Notes: a model not told the origin generated them from the sequence alone. 64,000 nucleotides of DNA from Phenylobacterium koreense (GCF_040545335.1 NZ_JBEPLU010000001.1:1240001-1304000), one strand, 5' to 3'; positions 1 to 8,851 are shown, counted from the first letter of the stretch. Made by a program: numbers and translations.

Positions 1-1004
1 ACGACGGCCGCGTAGCTCGGCTGGAAAGCGACGATGAGGTTGCCGAGGGCGGCCACGCCGACGCCCCAACGCAGGAGCTGGCGCGGGGTCATATCGAACA
101 TGCGGATGATGCCCCACTGGGCCAGCAGGCCGGCCATCGCGCCGAACATCATGGCGATGGCGATGTAGCCCTGGGCCGCGGTCGGGCTGACGTGCAGCTT
201 GTCGATGATCAGGAAGCCGAGGGTCTGGGCCTGGGCGGTCTGGCAGACCGCGACGATGAAGCCGTAGATCAGGAAGGGGCGCACCCGGCGGTCCAGCCAC
301 ATGGGGCTTTCCTTGATGACCGCCTCGCCGGCCATGGTCCCGATGGCGGGCTCAGCCTTCACCGGCGCGGCGGGCATGTGGGTGCTTTCAGGCAGGAACT
401 TCCAGACCACGAACAGCATGGCCGCCGCCAGCAGGGCGAAGCCGAACAAGGGGCCGGCCAGGTCGATCTTGACCCCAGGAATTACGAACAGGGGCGCGAC
501 GAAGGGGCCGATGACGGTGCCGAGGCCGAAGGCGCCGGCCAGGGCCGACATCGACTGGGTGCGCTGCTCGGGCGCGGTGTGCTCGGCCACATAGGCCTGG
601 GTCGCGGGGTTCGAGGCCGAACCGAACAGGCCGAACAGCGCCCGCGCCAACAGGAACAGGCCGAAGATCACCATGGGCGTCGCCAGATGCAGCAGCCCCG
701 CGCTGACCACCAGGCCGCAGGCGATCATCGAGGCCATGAACCCGGAGAGCCCGATGAGCATCAGGGGCTTGCGTCCGTAGCGGTCGGAAGCCTTGGCCCA
801 GAAGGGCGAAGAGGCGGCCCAGAGCAAGGCCGAAAGCGAGAAGATCGCCGCCACCATCGGATCGGGAATGCCGATCGAACGGCCGATGGCCGGCAATACG
901 GATATCATGCCGGTATTGCCCATGGCCGTGACCAGGGAGACGCCGAAAATGGTAGCGAAGACGCCTCTCGGCAGACCCGCGGGCGCTGAAACGAACTTGG
1001 GCAT
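1..1004 (-). CDS. MFS transporter (multidrug exporter-like), partial at the left edge
   Basis: The minus strand reads in one open frame from ATG at 1004 to the window edge, giving 334 residues without a stop, so the C-terminus is missing. The translation has alternating hydrophobic segments typical of a twelve-helix major facilitator and the loop between helices 2 and 3 reads AKASDRYGRKP, the MFS signature. A second motif near the middle, GxxxGPxxAP, matches motif C of drug/proton antiporters of the TetA type. It should sit in the inner membrane and export a small molecule by proton exchange; the substrate cannot be told. It is divergent from motA, with a 116-base gap between them. Confidence 0.85.
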   Translation of the reverse strand, partial: MPKFVSAPAGLPRGVFATIFGVSLVTAMGNTGMISVLPAIGRSIGIPDPMVAAIFSLSALLWAASSPFWAKASDRYGRKPLMLIGLSGFMASMIACGLVVSAGLLHLATPMVIFGLFLLARALFGLFGSASNPATQAYVAEHTAPEQRTQSMSALAGAFGLGTVIGPFVAPLFVIPGVKIDLAGPLFGFALLAAAMLFVVWKFLPESTHMPAAPVKAEPAIGTMAGEAVIKESPMWLDRRVRPFLIYGFIVAVCQTAQAQTLGFLIIDKLHVSPTAAQGYIAIAMMFGAMAGLLAQWGIIRMFDMTPRQLLRWGVGVAALGNLIVAFQPSYAAV

Positions 1005-1120
1005 GCGAAGGCTGTTAAGCCGCCCCGAGCCGATGCGCAAACGCTCTCCGCAGGAACATACGGGCCATTAAGCATTAATCTGCATGGTGGCCGGCGACAG
1101 TCGCGGGGACGCTTTTTCCT

Positions 1121-1990
1121 ATGTTTCAGATTATCGGCATCGTGCTGCTCTTCGCACTGGTGTTCGGGAGCTTTCTGATCTCCGGAGGCAACCTCGCGGT
1201 GATCTTGCATGCCCTTCCGCACGAGATGATGGCGATCGGCGGGGCGGGCGTCGCTTCGTTCCTGATCGCCAACTCGCTGCCGGTGATCAAGGGGACCGGG
1301 GCGGGCTTCGGGAAGGTGTTCAGCGGGCCGAGATGGAAGGCCAACGACTACCGCGACCTGCTCTCGCTGCTGTTCCTGCTGACCAAGACCATGAAATCCA
1401 AGGGCGTCATCGCCCTGGAGAGCCACATCGAGACGCCGCGGGAGAGCACGATCTTCGCGCGCTTCCCCAAGGTGATGAAGGACCACTTCGCCGTCGACTT
1501 CATCTGCGACACCCTGCGGATGATGACCATGAACCTCGAGGACCCGCATCAGGTCGAGGACGCCATGGAAAAGCAGCTCGAGAAGCACCATCACGAGGCG
1601 CTGGCGCCGGCGGCCGCCCTGCAGAGCCTGGCCGACGCCCTGCCCGCCCTGGGCATCGTCGCGGCCGTGCTGGGGGTCATCAAGACCATGGGCGCTATCA
1701 CCGAGCCGCCGGAAGTGCTGGGCGGGATGATCGGCTCGGCCCTGGTCGGGACCTTCCTCGGGGTGTTCCTCGCCTACGGCCTGGTCGGACCGATGGCCAA
1801 CCGCCTGCGCGAGGTCGTGGAGGAGGAAGGCTCCTACTACAAGATCATCCAGTCGGTGCTGGTGGCGCACCTGCACGGCAACGCCGCCCAGATCTCGGTG
1901 GAGATCGGCCGCGGCAGCGTGCCCTCCGGCGCGCAGCCGAGCTTCCTGGAACTGGAAGAGGCGCTGTCGGCGATCCCGGCGGAGGGGTAG
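1121..1990 (+). CDS. motA: Flagellar motor stator protein MotA
   Basis: The 289-residue product matches MotA in length and layout. Two N-terminal membrane helices (about 1-22 and 36-52) are followed by a large cytoplasmic loop. Two further helices (about 172-191 and 201-223) come next, with the conserved prolines at about 175 (ALPALG) and 224 (GLVGPMA) that face the MotB proton path. MotA pairs with MotB in the inner membrane to form the proton channel that drives flagellar rotation. No motB lies nearby, so the two stator genes are unlinked here. The gene stands alone between divergent and convergent neighbours. Confidence 0.95.
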   Translation: MFQIIGIVLLFALVFGSFLISGGNLAVILHALPHEMMAIGGAGVASFLIANSLPVIKGTGAGFGKVFSGPRWKANDYRDLLSLLFLLTKTMKSKGVIALESHIETPRESTIFARFPKVMKDHFAVDFICDTLRMMTMNLEDPHQVEDAMEKQLEKHHHEALAPAAALQSLADALPALGIVAAVLGVIKTMGAITEPPEVLGGMIGSALVGTFLGVFLAYGLVGPMANRLREVVEEEGSYYKIIQSVLVAHLHGNAAQISVEIGRGSVPSGAQPSFLELEEALSAIPAEG

Positions 1991-2040
1991 ACGCGCTCGG
2001 GGCGGACAGCCGTCAGGCCAGGCCGCTCCGATCTCAAACC

Positions 2041-3120
2041 CTACAAGGGCCGCAGGCGGTTGATGTGCCCCATCTTGCGGCCGGGGCGGGCTTCGTGCTT
2101 GCCGTAGAGGTGGATGCGGGTCTCGGGCTCGCCAGCGAGCTTGGCCCAGGCGGAGGCCTCGTCCCCCAGCAGGTTCAGCATCTCGACCCTGGCGTGGGCG
2201 TGGGTCGGGCCGAGCGGCCAGCCGGCGACGGCGCGGATGTGCTGTTCGAACTGGTCGACCTCGCAGCCGTCCATGGTCCAGTGGCCGGTGTTGTGGACCC
2301 GGGGCGCGATCTCGTTGACCAGCAGCTTGCCACCCTGCATCTCGAAGAGCTCGATGCCGATCACACCCACATAGTCGAGGGCGCCGAGGATCTGGGCGGC
2401 GATGCGCTCGGCCTGGGCGGCGGTGTCCTTGGAGACCTCGGCCGGGGCGAAGGAGCGGCGCAGGACGCCCTTCTCGTGGTGGTTCTCGGCCAGGGGATAG
2501 ACGGCGATGCCGCCGTCGCGGCCGCGGGCGGCGATGATCGAGAGCTCGCGCACGAAGTCGGCGGGCGCTTCCAGGATCACCGGCTTGCCGCCCACCGCCT
2601 CGAAGGCGGCCGGCGCGTCGGCGATGTGCTCGACCCAGCGCTGGCCCTTGCCGTCATAGCCCTCGCGGCGGGTCTTCATCAGGACCGGCGCGCCCATGGC
2701 CGCGACCGCCTCGCGCGCAGCCTCGGCGCTGTCGGCGGCGGCGAAGGCGACGGTCGGGACGCCGGCGCCGTTGAGGAAGGTCTTCTCCGCCACGCGGTCC
2801 TGGGCGACGGCCAGGGCGAGCGCCCCCGGGGCGACCTGCACGCCGAGCGAGGTCAGGTGCTCGACCGCCGCGGCGGGGACGTTCTCGAATTCGTAGGTGA
2901 CGACGCTGGCCAGCTTGGCCAGCTCGGCCAGGGCGGTCGGATCGTCATAGGCGCCGACCACCGTATGGGCGGCGACGCGGCTGGCCGGCGCATTGGGCTC
3001 GGGCTCGAGGATGGCGACGTCGAAGCCGAGACGCCCCGCAGCCAGGGCCAGCATGCGTCCAAGCTGCCCCCCACCGAGAATCCCGATCGTCGAGCCGGGG
3101 GGCAGAGGCAGGGCGGGCAT
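2041..3120 (-). CDS. purK: 5-(carboxyamino)imidazole ribonucleotide synthase PurK
   Basis: The product has 359 residues, the usual PurK length. It opens with the nucleotide-binding stretch GILGGGQLGRM. The ATP-grasp glycine-rich loop follows as TRREGYDGKGQ, and the C-terminal signature is NEIAPRVHNTGHW. PurK uses ATP and bicarbonate to make N5-CAIR from AIR in purine synthesis. The gene follows purE by 8 bases, so the two are one transcript and act on consecutive steps. Confidence 0.96.
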   Translation of the reverse strand: MPALPLPPGSTIGILGGGQLGRMLALAAGRLGFDVAILEPEPNAPASRVAAHTVVGAYDDPTALAELAKLASVVTYEFENVPAAAVEHLTSLGVQVAPGALALAVAQDRVAEKTFLNGAGVPTVAFAAADSAEAAREAVAAMGAPVLMKTRREGYDGKGQRWVEHIADAPAAFEAVGGKPVILEAPADFVRELSIIAARGRDGGIAVYPLAENHHEKGVLRRSFAPAEVSKDTAAQAERIAAQILGALDYVGVIGIELFEMQGGKLLVNEIAPRVHNTGHWTMDGCEVDQFEQHIRAVAGWPLGPTHAHARVEMLNLLGDEASAWAKLAGEPETRIHLYGKHEARPGRKMGHINRLRPL

Positions 3121-3128
3121 GGTCGTGC

Positions 3129-3620
3129 TCAGTCTTCGACGGTTTCGGCGACGCTCGCCGTGTTGCGCGCGCGGAAGTCGGCAAGGCGCTGGGCCAGGGC
3201 CTCATCCGAAAGCGCCAGGATCTGGGCGGCAAGAAGGCCTGCGTTGCGGGCGCCAGGCTCGCCGATCGCCAGGGTGGCGACCGGAATCCCGCCTGGCATC
3301 TGGACGATGGAAAGCAAGGAATCCATGCCCTTGAGCGACTTGGACTCGACCGGAACGCCGAGCACCGGCAGCTCGGTCAGGGAGGCGGTCATGCCCGGCA
3401 GGTGCGCTGCGCCGCCGGCGCCGGCGATAATCACCTTGAAGCCGGCCGCCTTGGCGCCCTTGGCGAATTCGTACATGCGGTCGGGCGTGCGGTGGGCGGA
3501 CACCACCTTGGCCTCGTAAGCCACCCCGAGGGCTTCGAGGCAGTCGGCTGCAGCCTTCATGGTGGGCCAATCCGAGCGGCTGCCCATGATGATGGCGACC
3601 GGCGCGTTTCCTGCGCTCAT
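3129..3620 (-). CDS. purE: 5-(carboxyamino)imidazole ribonucleotide mutase PurE
   Basis: PurE converts N5-CAIR into CAIR, taking the product of PurK. The motifs [10 protein letters not shown] near the start, SAHRTPDRM with the catalytic histidine, and [11 protein letters not shown] are all present. The open frame runs further upstream to 3794, but the ATG at 3620 gives 163 residues and places the MGSRSD motif at the N-terminus as in the family, so I chose that start. It is the first gene of the purEK pair. Confidence 0.95.
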   Translation of the reverse strand: MSAGNAPVAIIMGSRSDWPTMKAAADCLEALGVAYEAKVVSAHRTPDRMYEFAKGAKAAGFKVIIAGAGGAAHLPGMTASLTELPVLGVPVESKSLKGMDSLLSIVQMPGGIPVATLAIGEPGARNAGLLAAQILALSDEALAQRLADFRARNTASVAETVED

Positions 3621-3747
3621 TCCCCAATGCCCCTTCGCGGAAAGGCGCGGAGTATAGGCGCCGCCCTTGCGCCCGCAAGCGAGGAGGTTCAATTTCCTAA
3701 TCGATATGGTTAGCGCCGGGTTTACGGCTGGGCTTTGAAGGGCTGTC

Positions 3748-4518
3748 ATGAAGGTCACCAGCGCGCGCACCGAGCCATTCTCGGCGATCCGCAAGCGAGC
3801 GCTTGTACACGCCGGCGCCCAGGCGGCCGCCCGGATGGCCGCTCAGGTGGACAGGACCGCGTTCCTTGGCCTGTCGGAGGCCGAGCTGACCCCGCAGGTT
3901 CAGGCCGCCCTGCTGACCCTGCTGTCGGAGATCGACGACCTGCGTGGCGAGGTGGCGCGGCTCAAGGTCAGGCTCGGCGAGATGGAGGAACTGGCCGATC
4001 GCGACCCGCTGACCCCCCTTCTCAACCGGCGCGCCTTCATGCGCGAGCTGGCGCGGGTCCGGACCTTCTCCCAGCGCTACGGATCGCCGGCGAGCCTGGT
4101 CTATTTCGACCTGGACGACTTCAAGGCGGTGAACGACCGCTACGGTCATGCCGCGGGCGACGCCTGCCTGTGCGCGGTCGCCGAGCGGCTGCTGTCCCAT
4201 GTGCGCGAGAGCGACGTGGTCGGGCGGATGGGGGGCGACGAATTCGCGGTCATCCTGGCCCAGGCCGACCGTCCGACCGCCATGGCCAAGGCCGAGGCCC
4301 TGGCCGGCGCGATCGAGGCCACGCCGATCCGGTTCGGCGCCTGGACCGCCCCGCTGCATATCTCCTTCGGCGTGCGGGAGATCTCCCAGGAGCTGGCGGC
4401 GGACTCGCTGCTGTCGGAAGCCGACGCCTCGATGTTCATCAGCAAGCGCGAGCGGCGCGGCTCGATCGTCGGCCGCCAGGCAGAAGTCGCTTCCATGACG
4501 CACACGTCACCGCGCTAA
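3748..4518 (+). CDS. GGDEF-domain diguanylate cyclase, soluble
   Basis: The 256-residue protein has no membrane helix or signal peptide. Residues 57-85 look like a coiled coil and lead into the GGDEF domain, which starts at [10 protein letters not shown] (86-95). The active-site motif is intact (MGGDEF, 161-166). The inhibitory RxxD site is also present as RESD (153-156), exactly five residues before GGDEF, so product inhibition by cyclic di-GMP is expected. It should make cyclic di-GMP from two GTP. The coiled coil probably mediates the dimerisation that activity requires. It is divergent from purE and followed 40 bases later by a VOC gene. Confidence 0.92.
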   Translation: MKVTSARTEPFSAIRKRALVHAGAQAAARMAAQVDRTAFLGLSEAELTPQVQAALLTLLSEIDDLRGEVARLKVRLGEMEELADRDPLTPLLNRRAFMRELARVRTFSQRYGSPASLVYFDLDDFKAVNDRYGHAAGDACLCAVAERLLSHVRESDVVGRMGGDEFAVILAQADRPTAMAKAEALAGAIEATPIRFGAWTAPLHISFGVREISQELAADSLLSEADASMFISKRERRGSIVGRQAEVASMTHTSPR

Positions 4519-4558
4519 AGGTCCCCGGCTCGAACAGAGCAGAAAAAGGGGAAACACC

Positions 4559-4927
4559 ATGATCGGCTACATGACGGTCGGCGCCAACGACCTGGAGAAA
4601 TCCAAGACCTTCTATGACGCCGTGCTCGCCCCGCTGGGCGCCAAGCGTTCCATGGCCAGCGACCGGATGCAGTTCTATGGCGCGCCAGGCGGCGCCGGGG
4701 CGATCGCCGTCTGCACGCCCTATGACGGCGGCCCGGCCTCGGCCGGCAACGGCGCCATGGTGGCGCTGGCCAGCCCGTCGCGCGAAGTGGTCGACCAGGT
4801 GCACGCCGCCGCCCTCGCCGCCGGCGGCGCCTGCGAAGGGACGCCCGGCGAGCGGATGCCCAACTTCTACGGCGCCTATTTCCGCGACCTGGACGGCAAC
4901 AAGTTCTGCGTCTTCAAGATGGGCTAG
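4559..4927 (+). CDS. VOC family protein (glyoxalase/dioxygenase fold)
   Basis: The 122-residue protein is a small single-domain vicinal oxygen chelate protein. It starts with MIGYMTVGANDLEKSKTFYD, the usual first beta-strand and helix, and ends with the motif YFRDLDGNKFCVFK. Such proteins bind a metal ion and act in isomerase, lyase or resistance reactions, but the substrate cannot be told from sequence. A clear ribosome binding site (GGGGAAA) precedes the ATG. Confidence 0.85.
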   Translation: MIGYMTVGANDLEKSKTFYDAVLAPLGAKRSMASDRMQFYGAPGGAGAIAVCTPYDGGPASAGNGAMVALASPSREVVDQVHAAALAAGGACEGTPGERMPNFYGAYFRDLDGNKFCVFKMG

Positions 4928-4933
4928 GCCCCG

Positions 4934-5152
4934 TCAGGCGATGATATCGGGCGTCTGCTGATCCTTGAGGCGCTCGATCTCGTCCTTCAGGGAAAGCTTC
5001 TTCCGCTTCAGGCGGGCGATGACCATCATGTCGGGCACCGGCGACACGGCGATGGCGTCGACCGCCACGCCCAGGTCGGCATGCTCCTGGGTCAACGCAT
5101 GGAGCCGGGCCTCGAGCCTGGCCTCAGGATCGTTGCTGTCGTCGTCGTTCAT
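4934..5152 (-). CDS. YdcH family (DUF465) small protein
   Basis: This 72-residue acidic and helical protein carries the DUF465 core, a run of the form LKRKKLSLKDEIERL near its C-terminus. The family has no established function. Members are short antiparallel helical hairpins common in alphaproteobacteria. It is convergent with the VOC gene. A second, shorter member of the same family lies at 6526-6699. Confidence 0.85.
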   Translation of the reverse strand: MNDDDSNDPEARLEARLHALTQEHADLGVAVDAIAVSPVPDMMVIARLKRKKLSLKDEIERLKDQQTPDIIA

Positions 5153-5205
5153 GCCATCACCCGCCCCAGCACTGACGCCATCATGCCACGCAGACCCACG
5201 CCGGC

Positions 5206-5258
5206 CTAGAGTACGATGCGATCGGACGGAATCGTCCGATCGCTGAATCGTGCTCTAG
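5206..5258. repeat. Extragenic palindrome, long near-perfect hairpin
   Basis: The arms CTAGAG...CTCTAG enclose further paired blocks and an inner perfect 9-base stem (GATCGGACG with CGTCCGATC) around a GAAT loop. It lies between ydcH and the TIGR02444 gene and resembles intergenic palindromic repeats known from alphaproteobacterial genomes. Confidence 0.75.
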
Positions 5259-5272
5259 ATTCAAAAGGTTGA

Positions 5273-5318
5273 GCGCGTTCTGATCGCAAAAGCCGGTTTC
5301 CACTTTTGCGGAACGCGC
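5273..5318. repeat. Extragenic palindrome next to the first, with arms GCGCGTTC and GAACGCGC
   Basis: The outer arms GCGCGTTC/GAACGCGC and inner arms CGCAAAAG/CTTTTGCG pair around a CCGGTTTCCA loop. It ends two bases before the stop codon of the downstream minus-strand gene, so it may also shape that transcript's 3' end. Confidence 0.75.
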
Positions 5319-5319
5319 G

Positions 5320-5763
5320 CTAGCTCAGGGCGCGCGCCAGGCGAGCCAGGGCGTCGTCGGAAGCCGGTTTTCCCCAGGCGCGGGACGCCGCTCGAAGAGC
5401 CTCGAGGGCCGGCGTGCCCCCCGGCCTCTCGGTCATTTGCTCGAAGGTCTCCAGCAGCACCCGTTCGGCGCGCAGCTCGGCATCCTTGATGTCTTCGCGC
5501 AGGCCCTCACGGGCCCGCTCGTCGATGGGCGGAAAGGAGGGCTTGAGCCGCCGGCGGATTTCGCGGATCGGCGCGAGCACCCGGGCCTCCCAGGCCCGCG
5601 CCGTCTGGGCCGCGGAAGCGAGCAGCCTGGCGTCGGAGGTCTCGGCCCAGACGGCCCAGAGCAGGAGCGAGACGTTCTGGCCGTGATCGTCCTGCAGGGC
5701 CAGACAGGCCTCGGAGACATCGGGACGCGCATAAGCGCCCAGCGCCCACTCCCAGATCGCCAA
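5320..5763 (-). CDS. TIGR02444 / DUF2390 family protein
   Basis: The 147-residue product begins with the family's WEWALGAYARPDVSEACL-type segment and contains QDDHGQNVSLLLWAVW, the most conserved part of this family. It is all-helical and cytoplasmic with no known activity. The gene follows ubiX by a single base, so the two are co-transcribed. Why a family of unknown role should travel with flavin prenylation is not clear from the sequence. Confidence 0.8.
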   Translation of the reverse strand: MAIWEWALGAYARPDVSEACLALQDDHGQNVSLLLWAVWAETSDARLLASAAQTARAWEARVLAPIREIRRRLKPSFPPIDERAREGLREDIKDAELRAERVLLETFEQMTERPGGTPALEALRAASRAWGKPASDDALARLARALS

Positions 5764-5764
5764 G

Positions 5765-6367
5765 TCAGGCCTCCGTATCCGCGAGCGGCCCGAGGTCGAC
5801 GCCCCATCTGCGCACCGGCCGCCAAGAGAGGCCGAAGATGTCGAGGGCTCGACCGACCGACTGGTCGACCATCTGCTCCAGGTTGGTCGGCCTGGCGTAG
5901 AAGGCCGGCAAAGGCGGGGCGATCACCGCCCCCATCTCCGCCAGCCGGACCATGGTGCGCAGGTGGCCCAGATGCAGCGGGCTTTCGCGCACCATCAGGA
6001 CCAGGGGCCGCCGCTCCTTGAGGGTGACGTCAGCGGCGCGGGTCAGGAGGGACGAGGTCACGCCGGTGGCGATCTCGCTCATCGAGCGGACCGAGCAGGG
6101 AGCGATGACCATGCCCAGGGTCGGAAAGGAGCCCGAGGAGATCGAAGCCCCGATGTCGCCGACCTTGTGGACCACGTCCGCCCGGCCTTGCGCCTCGGCC
6201 AAGGTCAGGGACGTTTCCTGGGAAAGGGTCAGGGCTGCGGCCTTGGAGAAGATCAGGTGGCTCTCGACGCCCAGTTCGCGGCAGGCGTCCAAGACCCGCA
6301 GGCCGTAGACCACGCCGCTGGCGCCGGAGACACCGACCACCAGGCGCGAGCGCTCAGAACCGCTCAT
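5765..6367 (-). CDS. ubiX: Flavin prenyltransferase UbiX
   Basis: UbiX prenylates FMN to make the cofactor for UbiD-type decarboxylases, which act in ubiquinone synthesis and aromatic acid metabolism. The FMN-binding motif VGVSGASG is at the N-terminus. The central SSGSFPTLGMVIAPCS and the later RESPLHLGHLRTM loop are typical. The open frame reaches 6487, but ATG 6367 gives 200 residues and puts the VSGASG motif near residue 12 as in the family. No ubiD is in the window. Confidence 0.92.
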   Translation of the reverse strand: MSGSERSRLVVGVSGASGVVYGLRVLDACRELGVESHLIFSKAAALTLSQETSLTLAEAQGRADVVHKVGDIGASISSGSFPTLGMVIAPCSVRSMSEIATGVTSSLLTRAADVTLKERRPLVLMVRESPLHLGHLRTMVRLAEMGAVIAPPLPAFYARPTNLEQMVDQSVGRALDIFGLSWRPVRRWGVDLGPLADTEA

Positions 6368-6525
6368 GCCCGGAACTGCCCATGACTGCTCATGACTTGT
6401 CACTCCGCGCCCGGTTTCAAGGCGTCCGCGGCCGATGCCGGACTGCAAACATATGTGATCTGACAGGCCAAACCAGCGGGTGTTCACTCCTTAGTCGAAG
6501 TAATTCGACAAGGAGATGACACGTC

Positions 6526-6699
6526 ATGGCCGTCGAAGCCCGTATCCGTGAACTTGGCGCCCGGCATCAGAATCTCGAACAGGCGATCCGGGAAGAAACC
6601 ATGAGACCGGCTGCGGACGCCATGCGGTTGAAGGAGCTGAAGCGCAAGAAGCTGAAGCTCAAGGAAGAGATGGAAGCCCTGGGCGCACAAGCCCACTAG
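6526..6699 (+). CDS. YdcH family (DUF465) micro-protein
   Basis: ATG at 6526 follows a strong ribosome binding site (AAGGAGATGA) and opens 57 codons ending with TAG at 6697-6699. The C-terminal half reads MRLKELKRKKLKLKEEME, the charged helix of DUF465 proteins and closely similar to the YdcH protein at 4934-5152. It is probably a helical hairpin protein of unknown role. It is divergent from ubiX and followed by a terminator hairpin. Confidence 0.8.
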   Translation: MAVEARIRELGARHQNLEQAIREETMRPAADAMRLKELKRKKLKLKEEMEALGAQAH

Positions 6700-6792
6700 C
6701 GACCTTCACTTCCAGTCCGCGAGGGTGGGGCCGGACGCCAGACGGCCCTGCTCGGTCGCTTCCACGGGTCCCCGGAGGCGACCGACAGGGTC

Positions 6793-6820
6793 GGCTGCGC
6801 TTGCCGCGCAGCCCCCTTTT
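6793..6820 (+). terminator. Rho-independent terminator after the YdcH micro-protein
   Basis: A GGCTGCGC/GCGCAGCC stem with a five-base loop is followed by CCCTTTT in the plus direction. Confidence 0.55.
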
Positions 6821-6825
6821 CGGAC

Positions 6826-7494
6826 CTAGTCCTCGTCGTCCTCGCCCTGGTCGAACAGCGGACGCTCCGCCTCGTAGGGCTGGTCGTCTTCGGCGAAGGC
6901 GGCGCCGGTCTCGGAGGCCGGCTCCAGGGTCGGGCCGTCGACGATCCCGCGACGGGCGTCGTCCTTGGCCTTCTTTTCGGCGGCCTTGCGCACCACGGCG
7001 TCCAGTTCGAGCTGGGTTGCGAGACCGAGGGTGACCGGATCGACCGGCTTGATGTTGGCCGCGTTCCAATGGCTGCGGTTGCGCACCTGGTCGATGGTGG
7101 CCTTGGTGGTGCCGAGCAGGCGGGCGATCTGGCTGTCGGCCACTTCCGGGTGGTTGCGGATGAACCAGGCGATGGCGTCCGGACGGTCCTGACGGCGCGA
7201 CACGGGGGTGTAGCGCGGGGCCTTCTTCACCGGCTTCAGCAGTTCGGCGTGACGGCTCTTCTGAGCCTTCATGCGGTACTTCGAATTGTTCTGCGCCTTG
7301 TCCAACTCCTCGCGCGAAAGCTGGCCATTGGCGATCGGGTCGGCGCCGCGGATGTCGCGCGCCACTTCGCCGTCGGCGATGCCCTTTACTTCCAGCGGGT
7401 GCAGGCCGCAGAAGTCGGCGATCTGATCGAAGGTGAGGGACGTGTTGTCGACCAACCAGACGGCGGTCGCCTTCGGCATCAGAATGTCGGTCAT
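6826..7494 (-). CDS. trcR: Cell cycle transcriptional regulator TrcR (DUF1013)
   Basis: The 222-residue protein matches the DUF1013 family, named TrcR in Caulobacter and widespread in alphaproteobacteria. The N-terminus (MPKATAVWLVDNTSLTFDQ) and the HTH-like segments FCGLHPLEVKGIADGEV and ARLLGTTKATIDQVRNRSHW are intact. The C-terminus is a long acidic tail ending in DEDD-type residues. TrcR is reported to associate with RNA polymerase and act in cell-cycle transcription; that role is family knowledge, not seen here. The open frame reaches 7581, but ATG 7494 is the conserved start. Confidence 0.9.
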   Translation of the reverse strand: MTDILMPKATAVWLVDNTSLTFDQIADFCGLHPLEVKGIADGEVARDIRGADPIANGQLSREELDKAQNNSKYRMKAQKSRHAELLKPVKKAPRYTPVSRRQDRPDAIAWFIRNHPEVADSQIARLLGTTKATIDQVRNRSHWNAANIKPVDPVTLGLATQLELDAVVRKAAEKKAKDDARRGIVDGPTLEPASETGAAFAEDDQPYEAERPLFDQGEDDED

Positions 7495-7512
7495 AACGGT
7501 CTTTCCAAAATG

Positions 7513-7540
7513 ACGGCGCCCGGCCTTTCGGCCGGGCGGT
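7513..7540 (-). terminator. Hairpin between the DUF72 gene and trcR, terminator-like
   Basis: A perfect 8-base stem (GCCCGGCC/GGCCGGGC) lies 24 bases before the trcR start and is followed on the minus strand by a short T-rich stretch. It may end the upstream DUF72 transcript or act as a leader hairpin for trcR. Confidence 0.45.
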
Positions 7541-7602
7541 GCGATCAAGCAGAACGTCATATAGGCCCGTTCTGCCCGCAAGAAAACGACAATTGCTCCG
7601 GC

Positions 7603-8325
7603 TCAGCTTGCGATCAACTGCTTGAGAAGGGCCGCATCAGCCGGCGCCGCGCTTTTGATATCGTTGTCGAAGTAGGCGTAGACATCGGCCCCTTGCCGCC
7701 TCCAGCGCCGGATGCGGACCGCCCAGGACTTGAGCTCTGCTTGCGGATAGCGGTCGCGATACCGGCCGCCCGGCCCATGACCACGCACATAGACGAAGGG
7801 CGCGGTCTTCTCCCAGGGCGCGGGCGCATGATGATGGTCGGAAATGCAGAGGCTGACCCCACGGTCGGCCAGCAGGTCGAAGACCCTCTTCTCGAACCAA
7901 CTGGAGTGGCGAAACTCGACCACATGACGGCCGCGTGGCAGCAGGTCCAGGAAATCGGCGAGACGCGCATCGTCCCGCCGCAGGCCGGGCGGCAACTGGA
8001 TCAGCGACGGCCCCTCCCGGTCTCCCAGCCCGCTCATCCGATCGTAGACCAGATCGATGGAGTCCGCGCAGTCGCGGAGCTTCTTGTTGTGGGTGATGTA
8101 GCGGCTGACCTTCCAGGAAAAGCAGAAGTCCTTGGGAACCGAGGCCGCCCAGCCAGCCACGACCTTGGCGCTGGGCAGGCGATAGAAGCTGGCGTTGATC
8201 TCGGTGGTGTCGAACCGGCTGGCGTAGAAGGTCAGCAGGTCCTTGGACCTGGTCCCCTTCGGATAGAAGGGCCCCACCCAATCGCGGTAGGCCCAACCCG
8301 AGCAGCCGATCCTGAGCGCCGTCAC
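7603..8325 (-). CDS. DUF72 domain-containing protein
   Basis: The protein has the TIM-barrel-like DUF72 fold markers: IGCSGWAYRDWVGPFYP at the start, ETTEINASFYR-like FDTTEINASFYRLPS, FSWKVSRYITHNKKL, and the C-terminal DVYAYFDND. The family's role is unsettled. The open frame extends upstream to 8592, but the GTG at 8325 gives 240 residues and starts directly before the first conserved strand, so I use it. It is divergent from the lipoprotein gene at 8447. Confidence 0.85.
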   Translation of the reverse strand: MTALRIGCSGWAYRDWVGPFYPKGTRSKDLLTFYASRFDTTEINASFYRLPSAKVVAGWAASVPKDFCFSWKVSRYITHNKKLRDCADSIDLVYDRMSGLGDREGPSLIQLPPGLRRDDARLADFLDLLPRGRHVVEFRHSSWFEKRVFDLLADRGVSLCISDHHHAPAPWEKTAPFVYVRGHGPGGRYRDRYPQAELKSWAVRIRRWRRQGADVYAYFDNDIKSAAPADAALLKQLIAS

Positions 8326-8446
8326 CAGCCGCGCCTCCGTCAAGCACTCAAGGGAAAGCGATCGGCCGGCGGTTGTTCCCTGGCGACATCGGCGAAAGTC
8401 GTGCCAAGGTGGTGAAAACATCGACCCTTTAGGGAGGGCCTGGGAA

Positions 8447-8797
8447 ATGAGAGCAGCGGTCCTGCCGATCGCCGCCGCAGCCGTGTTGTCGGCATGCGCC
8501 ACGCCAAACGCGAAGGTCGCGGCCAGCGCCGCGCCCCAGGCCGATTTCAGCGCCTGGTCCTGTCGCGAGCTTGCGACCGAGTTGAGCCTCACGGAGCGGG
8601 CCTATTTCACGGCGGCGCGCCGGGAACGCCAGAGCCGCGAAGGGGCGAGCGCCCAGGCCTTCTATTCGCCCGCCTCCTATTACCCCGCTCCGCCCAAGAG
8701 CAGCGCCAAGCTGCGGGCGCGGCTGGACGACCTGCGCAAGGCCTCGCGAGCCAAGCGCTGCACGAGCCAGCAACTCATCGAGGCGACAACAGCATAA
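8447..8797 (+). CDS. Small lipoprotein of unknown function
   Basis: The 116-residue product has a short lipoprotein signal peptide with lipobox VLSACA, so the mature chain would begin at Cys17. It should be anchored to the outer or inner membrane facing the periplasm. The mature part has a WSCRELATEL segment and a second cysteine near the C-terminus (KRCTSQQL). I do not recognise a specific family. The start has a good ribosome binding site (GGGAGGG). Confidence 0.75.
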   Translation: MRAAVLPIAAAAVLSACATPNAKVAASAAPQADFSAWSCRELATELSLTERAYFTAARRERQSREGASAQAFYSPASYYPAPPKSSAKLRARLDDLRKASRAKRCTSQQLIEATTA

Positions 8798-8851
8798 CTC
8801 GTTCAACGAACTACGATTGCCGAATCGCGCAAGCCCGGTAGCAATGTCGCC

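Noticed and set aside
192..989. Plus-strand 265-residue open frame at the left edge
   Set aside because: It is the shadow of the MFS transporter on the minus strand, whose translation has clear membrane helices and family motifs.
1072..1080. TTAA-type repeats before motA, possible CtrA box
   Set aside because: The spacing is three bases instead of the seven of the CtrA consensus TTAA-N7-TTAA.
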